This document shows positions 18,826-28,339 of a stretch of DNA of 64,000 nt, in pieces; the first letter of the stretch is position 1; every line of letters begins with the position of its first letter. Location: NCBI GenBank assembly GCA_002483365.1, contig DLHT01000010.1, positions 34,093 through 98,092 of the forward strand, written 5' to 3'. This DNA comes from Cellvibrio sp. UBA7661 (lineage in GTDB: Bacteria; Pseudomonadota; Gammaproteobacteria; Pseudomonadales; Cellvibrionaceae). The notes under the pieces were generated by a model. It was not told the DNA's origin, did no database searches, and saw only the letters and a list, made by a program, of their open reading frames with translations. The position numbers were made by a program, and so were the translations under genes.

Positions 18826-19118
18826 TTGTTAATTCCTTCCTATTTGTGCGATATTTCGGGCAGGTACCATTATGGGTGCCTTGCAAGGAGCCTCCGCACT
18901 ACACATTTTATTTTATAAAACATGTGTAATATGTTGTTTTTTAAACGCTTTTCATTAGTTGTTCAATAACCTAGAAGCGTTTTTCAATGGATGTCTTATT
19001 TGTGTCTTGTTAAGAGCAGGATGCAATCTGAAAGTCGAAATTTTTAATAAAAGTCCGATTAGATCCTGAATTTTCAGTTGCGGGCTTTTTCATCCATAAA
19101 AAAGTAGATTTCTAAACA
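18826..19118. other. Intergenic region with structured elements before the M23 gene
   Basis: No credible gene is present in this stretch; the best ATG ORF is 28 codons. It holds three structures. First, GTGCG (18846-18850) pairs with CGCAC (18895-18899) around an inner stem GGTACC/GGTGCC (18863-18868 with 18875-18880). Second, AAACGCTT (18943-18950) pairs with AAGCGTTT (18975-18982), followed by Ts. Third, AAGTCCG (about 19051) pairs with CGGGCTT (19081-19087) around an inner CTGAA/TTCAG hairpin, followed by a T run, only about 30 bases before the M23 start. A small RNA or a leader is possible. Confidence 0.4.
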
Positions 19119-20048
19119 ATGAAGATTATTATCGTCAACAAAGATCATGCGCAGGCTCGCAGTTTTACCCTGGGTGGGTGGACGCGTGCATTCCTGTCTG
19201 TCTGCCTGTTGGGGATTCCGACTTTTGTAGGAGCTTGGGGTTACAGTTGGCTGGTTTCAGATGAAAAAGGTGGCTTTTTTAACTCTGATACCAAAGCATG
19301 GATGGATATCCTTTCTGCGCGAGAGTCTGAAATAGAGCAAGAGCGAGAGGCATCTGAGGCTCAAATTGCTGCGCTCACCAGCAAGATGGCCGAATTACAA
19401 GCTCGTCTCATGCGGCTCGATGCTCTTGGGGAGAAATTGACCTCTGCCGCTAATCTTGAACAAGGTGAATTCGATTTTGGCCAAGTTCCTGCCTTGGGCG
19501 GCCCATCGGCGGCCACTCCAGATGCGGCTTATGCTAAGCCGGATTTTTTTGCTGCGATTGACCAACTTTCAGCGCAGGTGGATAGTAGAGAGCAACAGCT
19601 TAATACCATAGACGCTTTATTAGCCAATCGTAGTTTGCAGCAAGAAACTTGGGTTTCTGGTGCGCCTGTTGCAAATGCTTGGGTTTCATCACGCTACGGT
19701 TACAGAAAAGACCCTTTTACAGGTAAAACTGAATTCCATTCCGGAATTGATTTTACCGCTCGTCAGGGAAGTAAAGTCAGTACTGTTGCCGCAGGTATTG
19801 TCAATTGGTCCGGACGTCATCCTGAATATGGCAATATGGTTGAGATCAAACATGGAGATGGTTTGGTTACCCGCTACGCGCACAACAAATCCAATCTTGT
19901 GAAAGCCGGCGATGTTGTCAAAAAGGGTCAGGTTATTGCTCTGTCCGGGTCAACTGGGCGTTCAACTGCTCCTCATGTTCATTTTGAAGTCTACAAAAAC
20001 GGTAGGGTAGTTGACCCTGCAGCATATATCCGACGTACCAACCGATAA
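19119..20048 (+). CDS. M23 family (LytM) metallopeptidase, membrane-anchored
   Basis: A 309-residue protein with one N-terminal membrane helix (about 22-42), a glutamate/alanine-rich coiled coil (about 63-108) and a C-terminal M23 domain from about residue 185. The zinc ligands are intact: H207 and D211 in 'HSGID', and H286-x-H288 in 'HVHFEV'. It should therefore be an active periplasmic peptidoglycan endopeptidase rather than a degenerate activator. It stands between lpxC and secA, where E. coli has secM; a peptidase at this spot is known from pseudomonads. The specific ortholog name is not certain. Confidence 0.9.
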   Translation: MKIIIVNKDHAQARSFTLGGWTRAFLSVCLLGIPTFVGAWGYSWLVSDEKGGFFNSDTKAWMDILSARESEIEQEREASEAQIAALTSKMAELQARLMRLDALGEKLTSAANLEQGEFDFGQVPALGGPSAATPDAAYAKPDFFAAIDQLSAQVDSREQQLNTIDALLANRSLQQETWVSGAPVANAWVSSRYGYRKDPFTGKTEFHSGIDFTARQGSKVSTVAAGIVNWSGRHPEYGNMVEIKHGDGLVTRYAHNKSNLVKAGDVVKKGQVIALSGSTGRSTAPHVHFEVYKNGRVVDPAAYIRRTNR

Positions 20049-20208
20049 TATCCCGCTCTTCTTTGTTGGCAGCAGATTTCTTACTTGCTTTAGTCAACGC
20101 CTTCCTATTTACTTGCCAGCCTTTATTCTCGGCAATTCACTGCTATTTCGTGGATATTCGCTGCGCAAAATATATTCAGTTTATTAGATTTTTCATGGTG
20201 TTAAGAAA

Positions 20209-22947
20209 ATGATCGGTAAGTTAATCAAGGCAGTATTTGGTTCCAAAAATGAGCGCGAATTAAAACGCATGAATAAAGTGGTTGTGCGCATCAACTCACT
20301 TGAACCGAATATGCAAGCGCTCAGTGACGAGCAACTTAAAGCAAAAACAATTGAATTTCGTGAGCGTTATCAAAAAGGCGAAACGCTTGATCAGTTGTTA
20401 CCTGAAGCATTTGCAACGGTACGTGAAGCCGGGCGTCGTGTTTTGGGAATGCGTCATTTTGATGTGCAAATGATTGGTGGTATGACGCTCCACGAAGGTC
20501 GTATTGCTGAAATGCGTACAGGGGAAGGTAAAACACTAGTATCGACGCTACCGAGCTATTTGCATGCGTTGACAGGTAAAGGAGTACATGTCGTAACTGT
20601 AAACGATTATTTGGCAAGTCGTGATGCTAATTGGATGATGCCACTCTATGAATTCCTCGGTATGACGGTTGGTGTAATCCAATCGATGCAACCGCAAGCA
20701 GTGAAGCGTGCAGCCTATGCTGCTGATGTTACTTACGGAACCAATAACGAGTATGGTTTTGATTACCTGCGCGACAATATGGCTTTGAGCAAGCGCGATA
20801 AAGTTCAGCGTGCGCTTAATTTTGCCGTAGTCGATGAGGTGGACTCTATTCTTATTGATGAAGCACGTACGCCGTTAATTATTTCCGGAGCTGCAGAAAA
20901 TAGCTCCGAGCTGTATAAGCGCATGGATCAGTTAGTGCGCAAGTTAAAACGCCAGATTGATAATGGTGAAGACGGTGAGCGTCGTGTTATATCCCAAGCT
21001 GGAGATTTCACTGTTGATGAAAAATCGCGTCAGGTTGAACTAACGGAAGATGGTCATCAAAAAGTAGAAGATTTACTGGTGCAAGCTGGGCTTTTACAGT
21101 CGGATCAAAATCTTTACGCGCCAAATAATCTTGCCTTGCTGCATCATGTGAACTCTGCGTTGCGCGCACATGCATTGTTTCATCTTAATGTTGAATATAT
21201 TGTTCAAGAAGGGCAGGTTGTTCTCATCGATGAACACACCGGCCGTACTATGCCTGGACGCCGCCTTTCAGAGGGCTTGCATCAGGCTATTGAAGCTAAG
21301 GAAGGCGTATCCATTCAAAGTGAAAGCCAAACGTTGGCATCGACTACATTCCAGAATTATTTCCGTCTTTATCCGACGCTTTCCGGAATGACCGGTACTG
21401 CTGATACTGAAGCTTACGAATTCCGTGAAATCTATGGTTTGGATGTTGTTGTAATTCCGACCAACAAACCTGTCCAGCGTCTCGATCTTAACGATAAAGT
21501 GTATTTATCGCTGGAAGAAAAATATGAAGCGATTGTTGCTGACATCAAAACGTTCCAAGCTAAAAATGTGCCAATTCTTGTGGGCACAGCGTCAATTGAA
21601 ACATCTGAGGAGATGTCTCGCCGATTGACCAAAGCGGGAATTACCCACCAAGTACTGAATGCCAAATTTCATGCCCAGGAAGCAGAAATTATTGCGCAAG
21701 CAGGTCGCCCCGGTACGGTGACCATCGCAACAAACATGGCTGGTCGTGGTACTGATATTGTACTCGGTGGACGTTGGGAGTCAGATGTTGCCAAGCTCGA
21801 AAATCCCACGCAAGAACAAATTGATGCTATCAAGGCCGAGTGGAAAATCCGTCATGATCAAGTAATGGAAGCGGGCGGTTTGCATATTATCGCTACCGAG
21901 CGTCACGAATCTCGACGCATTGATAACCAGTTACGTGGACGCGCAGGCCGTCAGGGTGATCCTGGCTTGACTCGCTTTTATTTGTCATTGGAAGACAACC
22001 TGATGCGAATATTTGCCTCCGAGCGTGTACGCAATTTTATGCAGGCCTTGGGGATGGAAAAAGGCGAAGCGATTGAGCATCGCATGGTGAACAACGCAAT
22101 TGAAAAAGCCCAGCGCAAAGTGGAAGGCCGCAATTTCGATATACGTAAACAATTGTTGGAGTTTGATGATGTTGCCAACGATCAGCGTCAGATTATTTAC
22201 CATCAGCGTAATGAATTGTTAGATGCGGATTCTATTCGCGACACCATTACTGCAATCCGTGCCGAGGTAGTTGACGATCTTATAAATGGCTTCATTCCAC
22301 CACAATCTATTGAGGATCAATGGGATATTCCTGGGCTTGAAAAGCAACTTGAAATGGATTTCGGATTGCGTTTGCCAATTGGAAAATGGTTGGAAGAGGA
22401 TAACCGTTTGCATGAAGAGACATTGCGCAAGAAAATTCTTGATGATGTTCAGGGAGCTTATGATGCGAAGTGTGAGCGTGTAGGCGAGATAATGTTGGAA
22501 ATTGAAAAACAGGTGATGTTGCAGGTGCTGGATAATGCTTGGAAGGATCATCTTGCGACCATGGATCATCTGCGTCAGGGAATTAATTTGCGTTCATATG
22601 CGCAAAAAAATCCAAAGCAAGAATACAAACGTGAAGCATTTGAGTTATTTCAAAATTTGTTGTTTACCGTCAAGCGGGAAACCGTCCATTTAATGGCCCG
22701 TGTTGAGCCAATAACGCGTGCGCAAATGGAAGAGATGGAAAATCAACGCCGCGAGGAGCTTGCGCGTCAAAAAATGCAGCTGCGTCACGATGAGCTTTCT
22801 GCGCTTGGCCAACCAGAAGAACCTCAATCTGCTGCTCAGCGTGCACAAGCACCTGTTGTCCGTGAGGGGCGCAAAGTTGGCCGTAATGATCCATGTCCTT
22901 GTGGATCAGGTAAAAAATATAAAAGCTGTCATGGTGCACTGGAGTAA
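20209..22947 (+). CDS. secA: Protein translocase ATPase SecA
   Basis: Motor of the Sec pathway, 912 residues. Walker A 'MRTGEGKT' (about residues 102-109), 'VDEVDSILIDEARTPLIISG' (DEAD-box region), 'GTASIETSEEMS' and 'QLRGRAGRQGDPG' in the second nucleotide-binding fold are present. The C-terminus ends in the zinc- and SecB-binding motif CPCGSGKKYKSCH. No secM-like arrest peptide precedes it; the 160-base upstream spacer shows no clear hairpin. Confidence 0.98.
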   Translation: MIGKLIKAVFGSKNERELKRMNKVVVRINSLEPNMQALSDEQLKAKTIEFRERYQKGETLDQLLPEAFATVREAGRRVLGMRHFDVQMIGGMTLHEGRIAEMRTGEGKTLVSTLPSYLHALTGKGVHVVTVNDYLASRDANWMMPLYEFLGMTVGVIQSMQPQAVKRAAYAADVTYGTNNEYGFDYLRDNMALSKRDKVQRALNFAVVDEVDSILIDEARTPLIISGAAENSSELYKRMDQLVRKLKRQIDNGEDGERRVISQAGDFTVDEKSRQVELTEDGHQKVEDLLVQAGLLQSDQNLYAPNNLALLHHVNSALRAHALFHLNVEYIVQEGQVVLIDEHTGRTMPGRRLSEGLHQAIEAKEGVSIQSESQTLASTTFQNYFRLYPTLSGMTGTADTEAYEFREIYGLDVVVIPTNKPVQRLDLNDKVYLSLEEKYEAIVADIKTFQAKNVPILVGTASIETSEEMSRRLTKAGITHQVLNAKFHAQEAEIIAQAGRPGTVTIATNMAGRGTDIVLGGRWESDVAKLENPTQEQIDAIKAEWKIRHDQVMEAGGLHIIATERHESRRIDNQLRGRAGRQGDPGLTRFYLSLEDNLMRIFASERVRNFMQALGMEKGEAIEHRMVNNAIEKAQRKVEGRNFDIRKQLLEFDDVANDQRQIIYHQRNELLDADSIRDTITAIRAEVVDDLINGFIPPQSIEDQWDIPGLEKQLEMDFGLRLPIGKWLEEDNRLHEETLRKKILDDVQGAYDAKCERVGEIMLEIEKQVMLQVLDNAWKDHLATMDHLRQGINLRSYAQKNPKQEYKREAFELFQNLLFTVKRETVHLMARVEPITRAQMEEMENQRREELARQKMQLRHDELSALGQPEEPQSAAQRAQAPVVREGRKVGRNDPCPCGSGKKYKSCHGALE

Positions 22948-23048
22948 TTGGTGCAAATTGAGGGCGGGTTGTTAGTTTGAAATAAGTTTATATCGGCTTT
23001 TAAAAAATTAATTGCTGATGAAGTCATTGAAAATGTGAGAGTAAAACT

Positions 23049-24269
23049 ATGGCAGTTGGTGAATATCCATTTCCGCATATGCATCCAGTGAAGGGTGTTA
23101 AATTAACTGCAGTTAGTGCTGGAATTAAGAAAGTTGGCCGACGTGATGTGGTTTTATTTGAGCTGGCAGAAGGTAGTTCTGTTGCTGGAGTTTTTACGAA
23201 AAATGCATTTTGCGCGGCACCGGTTACCGTGTGTCGTGAGCATCTGGCTGCTGCGCCTATTCGTTTTTTGGTGATTAACTCCGGTAATGCAAATGCTTGC
23301 ACCGGTGAACAAGGTCTACAAGATGCTAAGGCAACTTGTGCTGCAATTGCCCATCTGGCAGGTGTTAAGCCAGAGCAGGTTTTACCTTTTTCTACAGGTG
23401 TTATCGGCGAGCCTCTGCCAGTGCAAAAGATTATTGCAGTGGTGCCAGAGGCATTGGAAAAGGCCAATGAAAATGGTTGGGATGATGCAGGTGCTGGCAT
23501 TATGACAACCGATACTCGTCCTAAAGGATTTAGTCAGCAGTTTGAACATCAAGGTAAAACAATTACCGTAAACGGTATCTCCAAAGGTGCCGGAATGATT
23601 AAGCCAAACATGGCAACTATGCTTGGTTATATCGCGACAGATGCAAAAGTATCGCAAAATGTTTTGCAGAGTCTTGCACGGGAGGCCGCAGATAAGTCGT
23701 TCAATCGCATTACTATTGATGGTGATACCTCTACGAATGATTCATGTATTTTAATGGCCTCAGGGCAGGTGGATCTTCCTGAAATTTCTGAAGCCAGTGG
23801 CGAGCTGTACCAGAAGTTGCGTGACGTTATTCTTGCTGCGCATGTGCATCTGGCAAAAGCAATTGTGAGTGACGGAGAAGGCGCTACTAAATTCGTCACT
23901 GTTGCTGTTAGTGGTGGTGCGAATCGCGATGAGTGTTTGGATGTAGCTTATGCTGTTGCACATTCTCCTTTAATCAAGACCGCGCTTTTTGCATCAGACC
24001 CTAACTGGGGGAGAATTGTTGCTGCTATTGGTTATGCGGGTATTTCCAATCTTGATGCAACTAAGGTTAGGGTTCATCTGAATGATACCTTGATTGTTGA
24101 GAATGGAGGGCGAGCCAAAAGTTACACAGAAGAACAAGGTCAAGCAGTAATGAATCAGGCGGAAATTGCTATCAACATTCATTTGGGACGCGGTGATTTT
24201 GCTGAGACAGTGTGGACTACAGACCTATCCTATGAATATGTTCGTATTAATGCGGATTATCGTTCCTAA
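23049..24269 (+). CDS. argJ: Bifunctional ornithine acetyltransferase / N-acetylglutamate synthase ArgJ
   Basis: A 406-residue Ntn-like enzyme that self-cleaves into two chains. The cleavage motif 'KPNMATMLGYIATDA' is present, with the threonine of ATML as nucleophile. It recycles the acetyl group from N-acetylornithine to glutamate in arginine synthesis. Other ArgJ signatures are 'NSGNANACTGEQG' and 'DPNWGRIVAAIGYAG'. The secA-argJ-mutT order is typical of pseudomonads and relatives. Confidence 0.97.
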   Translation: MAVGEYPFPHMHPVKGVKLTAVSAGIKKVGRRDVVLFELAEGSSVAGVFTKNAFCAAPVTVCREHLAAAPIRFLVINSGNANACTGEQGLQDAKATCAAIAHLAGVKPEQVLPFSTGVIGEPLPVQKIIAVVPEALEKANENGWDDAGAGIMTTDTRPKGFSQQFEHQGKTITVNGISKGAGMIKPNMATMLGYIATDAKVSQNVLQSLAREAADKSFNRITIDGDTSTNDSCILMASGQVDLPEISEASGELYQKLRDVILAAHVHLAKAIVSDGEGATKFVTVAVSGGANRDECLDVAYAVAHSPLIKTALFASDPNWGRIVAAIGYAGISNLDATKVRVHLNDTLIVENGGRAKSYTEEQGQAVMNQAEIAINIHLGRGDFAETVWTTDLSYEYVRINADYRS

Positions 24270-24284
24270 TAACGTGTTTTTATT

Positions 24285-25235
24285 GTGAAATTAATACATG
24301 TTGCCGTTGGTGTTATTGTAAACACAGACGGAAAAATACTGATTGCTAAACGGCCGCTTTCTGCACATCAGGGCGGTTTGTGGGAATTCCCCGGCGGCAA
24401 GGTTGATGCCGGGGAGACCGTTGAAATGGCATTGATCCGTGAGCTCTACGAGGAGTTGGCAATTCGTGTAGAGTCGAGCAGCCCCCTCATCCAGATTCGT
24501 CATCATTACCCTGATAAATCAGTTTTACTGGATGTTTATAAAATTACACAATTTTCTGGTGAGCCCGTAGGTAATGAAGGGCAGTCCGTTCAGTGGGTTG
24601 ATGCTGATAATTTAAAGAACTTCGAATTTCCTGCTGCTAACCAACCAATTATCTCAGCAATTAATCTCCCACAAAAATATCTAATCACGGGCAGCTACAG
24701 CAATCACGCCGATTTTGTTTCACGCTTGACGCTTGCGTTATCACATCACATACGTTTGGTTCAGCTACGTATTGAAAATTTTTCGATGCTATTGCATGGC
24801 GAATATATCGAATCTGCTATAAATCTAATTGCTCGTGAAAATGCGCAGTTAGTTCTTAACTGTTCGGTTGATGAGTTTCATCATGTAAAAGAAATGTATC
24901 CAGGTAAAAATATAGGGTTGCATTTAAATCGGCATCAAGCCAAGCTCTTAAGTAATCGACCTGTTGATAAGCAAATTTTGTTTGGAGTTTCTTGTCATGA
25001 TGCAGATGAAATTTTGCATGCACAAAAAATAGGTTCTGATTACCTTTTGCTCTCTCCTGTGTTGCCCACATTATCTCATGTAGATGTACAGCCTATGGGG
25101 TGGCAACAGTTCGCTTCACTTGCAGAGCTTGCCAATATTCCTGTTTATGCTTTGGGCGGCGTCAACGATGAGCATATAACGATTGCTCAATCGAATGGAG
25201 GGCAGGGTGTTGCGGGGATCAGCGCGTGGTGGTGA
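24285..25235 (+). CDS. MutT-type Nudix hydrolase fused to a ThiE/TenI-like domain
   Basis: The N-terminal half (about residues 1-130) is a MutT-like Nudix domain with an intact box, 'GGKVDAGETVEMALIRELYEELAI', matching G-x5-E-x7-REuxEE; the expected activity is 8-oxo-dGTP hydrolysis. The C-terminal half (about 140-316) resembles thiamine phosphate synthase/TenI: 'GLHLNRHQ', 'FGVSCHDADEI', 'DYLLLSPVLPTLSH', 'ALGGV'. Such fusions are common in this lineage; the role of the second domain is not established. GTG start, 15 bases after argJ. Confidence 0.9.
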   Translation: MKLIHVAVGVIVNTDGKILIAKRPLSAHQGGLWEFPGGKVDAGETVEMALIRELYEELAIRVESSSPLIQIRHHYPDKSVLLDVYKITQFSGEPVGNEGQSVQWVDADNLKNFEFPAANQPIISAINLPQKYLITGSYSNHADFVSRLTLALSHHIRLVQLRIENFSMLLHGEYIESAINLIARENAQLVLNCSVDEFHHVKEMYPGKNIGLHLNRHQAKLLSNRPVDKQILFGVSCHDADEILHAQKIGSDYLLLSPVLPTLSHVDVQPMGWQQFASLAELANIPVYALGGVNDEHITIAQSNGGQGVAGISAWW

Positions 25236-25244
25236 GTGTGGTGC

Positions 25245-25283
25245 GGGAAATATCTTCAACTAGATAATATCTCCCATGTTTTT
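25245..25283. terminator. Possible terminator hairpin between convergent genes
   Basis: Imperfect inverted repeat (25245-25255 with about 25264-25275, GGGAAATAT against ATATCTCCC) in the short space where the mutT fusion and yacG converge, followed on the plus strand by a run of five Ts. Stem quality is moderate. Confidence 0.35.
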
Positions 25284-25300
25284 GTTGCAGTCTCGACTAT

Positions 25301-25513
25301 TTAGAACTCATGCTTGTCTTCTGAATTAATGTCCAAATTATCTCCTGCAATACGATGGTTTTCACTTGCCCATTCTCCCAAGTCAATTAGCCGGCATCGG
25401 TCGCTGCAAAATGGTCGATGAGGGAAGCTTTCGTTCCATAAAATCATCTTCTTACAGGTTGGGCAGCTGATTTTTAATGTATTTAAGTCGGTGTTATTCA
25501 GGGATTCTTGCAT
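25301..25513 (-). CDS. yacG: DNA gyrase inhibitor / zinc protein YacG
   Basis: A 70-residue protein with the YacG four-cysteine zinc site: C17-x2-C20 and C36-x3-C40, followed by 'RLIDLGEWASE', the family signature. E. coli YacG binds GyrB and inhibits gyrase. It is last in the leftward order pilB-pilC-pilD-coaE-yacG, as in pseudomonads, 21 bases after coaE. Confidence 0.93.
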   Translation of the reverse strand: MQESLNNTDLNTLKISCPTCKKMILWNESFPHRPFCSDRCRLIDLGEWASENHRIAGDNLDINSEDKHEF

Positions 25514-25534
25514 ATGGAATATTGATGTTGTCGT

Positions 25535-26143
25535 TTATCGGGGGGACATTTCAAGATAGCGTTGGTGTAGTTTTTCTATTTGCTCGTCAAGCTCATCAAG
25601 GTTGCCGTGGTTTTGGATGATATCATCTGCTTTTGCACAACGCTCTTGTCTTGATAATTGTGTATTCATGATTGCTTTAATTTGGGCTGTATCATTACGG
25701 TCACGTGTACTTGCCCTCTCTATTTGTAGCTGTTCGCTGGCATCAATCACCAAAATGCGATTAGTTAATTCAAATTGACGTGTTTCCAATAACAGAGGCG
25801 ATGCCAGAATCACATAAGGGCTTTCTGCATTTGCCAGTTGATTGCGTATTTCCAAATTGATGATAGGGTGCAGCAGATTTTCAAGCCATTTTTTCTCGTG
25901 TGGATTGGAAAAAATAATGTCGCGGAGTTTGCGTCGGTCGAGCTCCCCGCTCGTTGTCAGTATCTCCTCGCCAAAATGAAGGCTGATGTCATGTAGTGCT
26001 GTGCTACCGGGCAAAACAACATCACGAGCAATATTGTCCGCATCAACAATGACTATTCCTCTCGCGGCAAAGAGTCGGCAAGCCTCTGACTTTCCGCTGC
26101 CAATACCACCTGTAAGTCCCACAATTAATTTGGTATTTTTCAC
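25535..26143 (-). CDS. coaE: Dephospho-CoA kinase CoaE
   Basis: P-loop kinase catalysing the last step of coenzyme A synthesis. Walker A 'GLTGGIGSGKS' lies right at the N-terminus, with 'VDADNIARDVVLPG' and 'VLASPLLLE' following. The GTG at 26143 gives a 202-residue protein whose N-terminus matches other CoaE; an in-frame TTG at 26161 would add six residues and overlap pilD. Neither start has a good ribosome site, so coupling to pilD (stop at 26148) is likely. Confidence 0.92.
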   Translation of the reverse strand: MKNTKLIVGLTGGIGSGKSEACRLFAARGIVIVDADNIARDVVLPGSTALHDISLHFGEEILTTSGELDRRKLRDIIFSNPHEKKWLENLLHPIINLEIRNQLANAESPYVILASPLLLETRQFELTNRILVIDASEQLQIERASTRDRNDTAQIKAIMNTQLSRQERCAKADDIIQNHGNLDELDEQIEKLHQRYLEMSPR

Positions 26144-26147
26144 TGAT

Positions 26148-27047
26148 TTAATAAGACACAAAGAGTTTCAGATAGGTTTGGTTGATGGTATCGCCCCATA
26201 TAAATGCGATCCAGCCTGCGATTGCTAAATATGGGCCAAACGGGATAGGAATACTTTTATCGCGTCCGCGGATCAGTATCATCGATAGACCAATTACAGC
26301 GCCTACAAGTGAAGACAGTAAAATAATCTGCGGCAACATTTGCCAGCCCATCCAAGCCCCTAGAGCGGCCAGCAATTTAAAATCGCCATAACCCATCCCT
26401 TCTTTTCCCGTAAGCATTTTAAAGAGCTTGTAAACAGACCAGAGGGATAAATAACCTGCAATAGCTCCCCATAATGCACTAGGTAAATCAGTAAAGGTGT
26501 TAAAACTATTCGCAATCAGGCCAAGCCACAAAAGTGGAAGTGTGATGTCATCGGGTAATAAATAGGTATCAATATCGATCATGGTTAGTGCGATAAGTGA
26601 CCATGTCAAAAATAGTGCTGCCAGTCCACTCCAGTTAATACCGAAATAATAGATTACTGCAACGGACAGTAATCCCGTCACTATTTCAATAATCGGGTAA
26701 CGAACAGAAATACCTGCATGGCAGTTTGAGCATTTGCCGCGTAAGAATAGGTAGCTAATAACAGGAATATTTTCCCATGCGCGAATCTTATGTCTGCACT
26801 TAGGGCAAGTAGATGCAGGAGTCATTAAATTAAATGACTCCTGCTTTTCACTTGGTTGATGCAATTGTGTAGTGATGTTGCTATCAGCAGCTAAAAAATC
26901 CTGGCATTGATTTTGCCACTCTCGCTCCATCATTTTCGGGAGACGATAAATAACAACATTCAGAAAACTCCCAACCAATAAACCTAATATGAGTGCGCAG
27001 GCTATTCCTAGAATTGGATAGACTTGCAGAGCAGAAAAAAAAGTCAC
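26148..27047 (-). CDS. pilD: Type IV prepilin peptidase / N-methyltransferase PilD
   Basis: Integral membrane aspartyl protease of 299 residues that removes prepilin leaders and N-methylates the new N-terminus. The cytoplasmic zinc loop has two CxxC pairs ('CPKC', 'CSNC'); the catalytic aspartates lie in 'DIDTYLLPDDITLP' and 'GYGDFKLLAALGAW'. Substrates in this window are the two pilins at 30.35 and 33.1 kb. It follows pilC by 2 bases. Confidence 0.97.
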   Translation of the reverse strand: MTFFSALQVYPILGIACALILGLLVGSFLNVVIYRLPKMMEREWQNQCQDFLAADSNITTQLHQPSEKQESFNLMTPASTCPKCRHKIRAWENIPVISYLFLRGKCSNCHAGISVRYPIIEIVTGLLSVAVIYYFGINWSGLAALFLTWSLIALTMIDIDTYLLPDDITLPLLWLGLIANSFNTFTDLPSALWGAIAGYLSLWSVYKLFKMLTGKEGMGYGDFKLLAALGAWMGWQMLPQIILLSSLVGAVIGLSMILIRGRDKSIPIPFGPYLAIAGWIAFIWGDTINQTYLKLFVSY

Positions 27048-27049
27048 GT

Positions 27050-28336
27050 TTATACAACCGCCCCGAGTTGGAAAATGGGGAGGTACATTGCGATCATCAG
27101 GCCGCCAACCAATATACCTAATACTGACATGATCATTGGTTCAAGTAAGGATGTGAGTGTATCCACCATGTTGTCGACGGCTTCTTCATAATAAACAGCG
27201 ACTTTATCAAGCATTGCATCCAACGCACCCGATTCTTCACCAATCGCTGACATTTGAATTAATAGCGTTGGGAATATCCCGCTGGCTTTCAATGCGGTAT
27301 TCAGCTGAATACCTGTAGAAACATCCTCGCGAACTTTAATGATCGCATTTGCGTAAATTCTATTTCCCGCTGCACCTGCAACAGATGTAAGAGCATCAAT
27401 TAGAGGTACCCCCGCAGCAAATGTGGTTCCTAATGTTCGTGCGAATCGGGCCATAATAGATAGATAAATAATTTTTCCAACGATTGGAATTCGCAATACG
27501 TATTTATCGACTAGGTAGGCAAATGCACTGGACCGCCTAACGGCTTCTTTAAATGCAAATACGGCTGCAGCCATTCCGATAAGAATAATAAACCAGTAGT
27601 TTTGTGCTAATTCAGATAGATGCAATACAAATAATGTAAATGCGGGCAGGTCTGCTCCAAATCCACTAAAGGTTTCTGCAAATTGTGGTACTACTTTGAC
27701 AAGTAATATCCCGGTCACCACGATCGCAACAATAATAACCGCGATAGGATAGGTGAGAGCTTTTTTGATTTTTGCTTTTAATGCTTCGGTTTTTTCTTTG
27801 TATGTTGCGATTCTGTCAAGCATGGTTTCCAGCGCACCAGCTTGCTCTCCTGCATCAACAAGATTGCAAAATAGTTCATCGAAGTACTTAGGGTGTTCTT
27901 TGAGTGAGTTGGCAAACCCTCCACCTGCTGCGACGCTATCGCGAATTTGTAAAACCAATTTGCGCAGGTTAGGGTTTTCCAAACCATCCGCAACAATATC
28001 AAACGCTTGTACTAACGGGACGCCTGCTTTCATCATTGTTGCCATTTGACGAGAAAACACGGCTATATCTGCGGGCTTAATTGCTTTGCCGCCCGCACCA
28101 AATAACGGTTTGGGTTTTTTGGATATGGTCCGTACAGTAATGCCTTGTTTGGCTAACAGTGTTTTAACAATAGTTGGACTGCCGCCATTCATTTCTCCCT
28201 GGATTTTATTGCCTTTTTTATCAACACCTTTATATACATAGGTGTTGCTGGTAGAGATTTGTTTTGTTTTGCTCGCCGCAGTCTTTGATTTTGCTGCTGA
28301 TGAGCTGGCGGATTTTGTGGTCGATGCTAGTGCCAT
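27050..28336 (-). CDS. pilC: Type IV pilus inner-membrane platform protein PilC
   Basis: A 428-residue protein with two GspF-type cytoplasmic domains (about 90-215 and 295-420) and three hydrophobic segments. 'FSRQMATMMKAGVPLVQAFDI' and 'FARTLGTTFAAGVPLIDALTSVAGAAGN' are PilC/GspF signatures. It organises pilus assembly above the PilB ATPase. The N-terminal 30 residues are Ala/Ser/Lys-rich and low-complexity. It is 3 bases from pilB. Confidence 0.96.
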   Translation of the reverse strand: MALASTTKSASSSAAKSKTAASKTKQISTSNTYVYKGVDKKGNKIQGEMNGGSPTIVKTLLAKQGITVRTISKKPKPLFGAGGKAIKPADIAVFSRQMATMMKAGVPLVQAFDIVADGLENPNLRKLVLQIRDSVAAGGGFANSLKEHPKYFDELFCNLVDAGEQAGALETMLDRIATYKEKTEALKAKIKKALTYPIAVIIVAIVVTGILLVKVVPQFAETFSGFGADLPAFTLFVLHLSELAQNYWFIILIGMAAAVFAFKEAVRRSSAFAYLVDKYVLRIPIVGKIIYLSIMARFARTLGTTFAAGVPLIDALTSVAGAAGNRIYANAIIKVREDVSTGIQLNTALKASGIFPTLLIQMSAIGEESGALDAMLDKVAVYYEEAVDNMVDTLTSLLEPMIMSVLGILVGGLMIAMYLPIFQLGAVV

Positions 28337-28339
28337 GGA

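Noticed and set aside
20049..20208. secM-like arrest peptide before secA
   Set aside because: No ORF with a signal sequence and arrest-like C-terminus was found between the M23 gene and secA.
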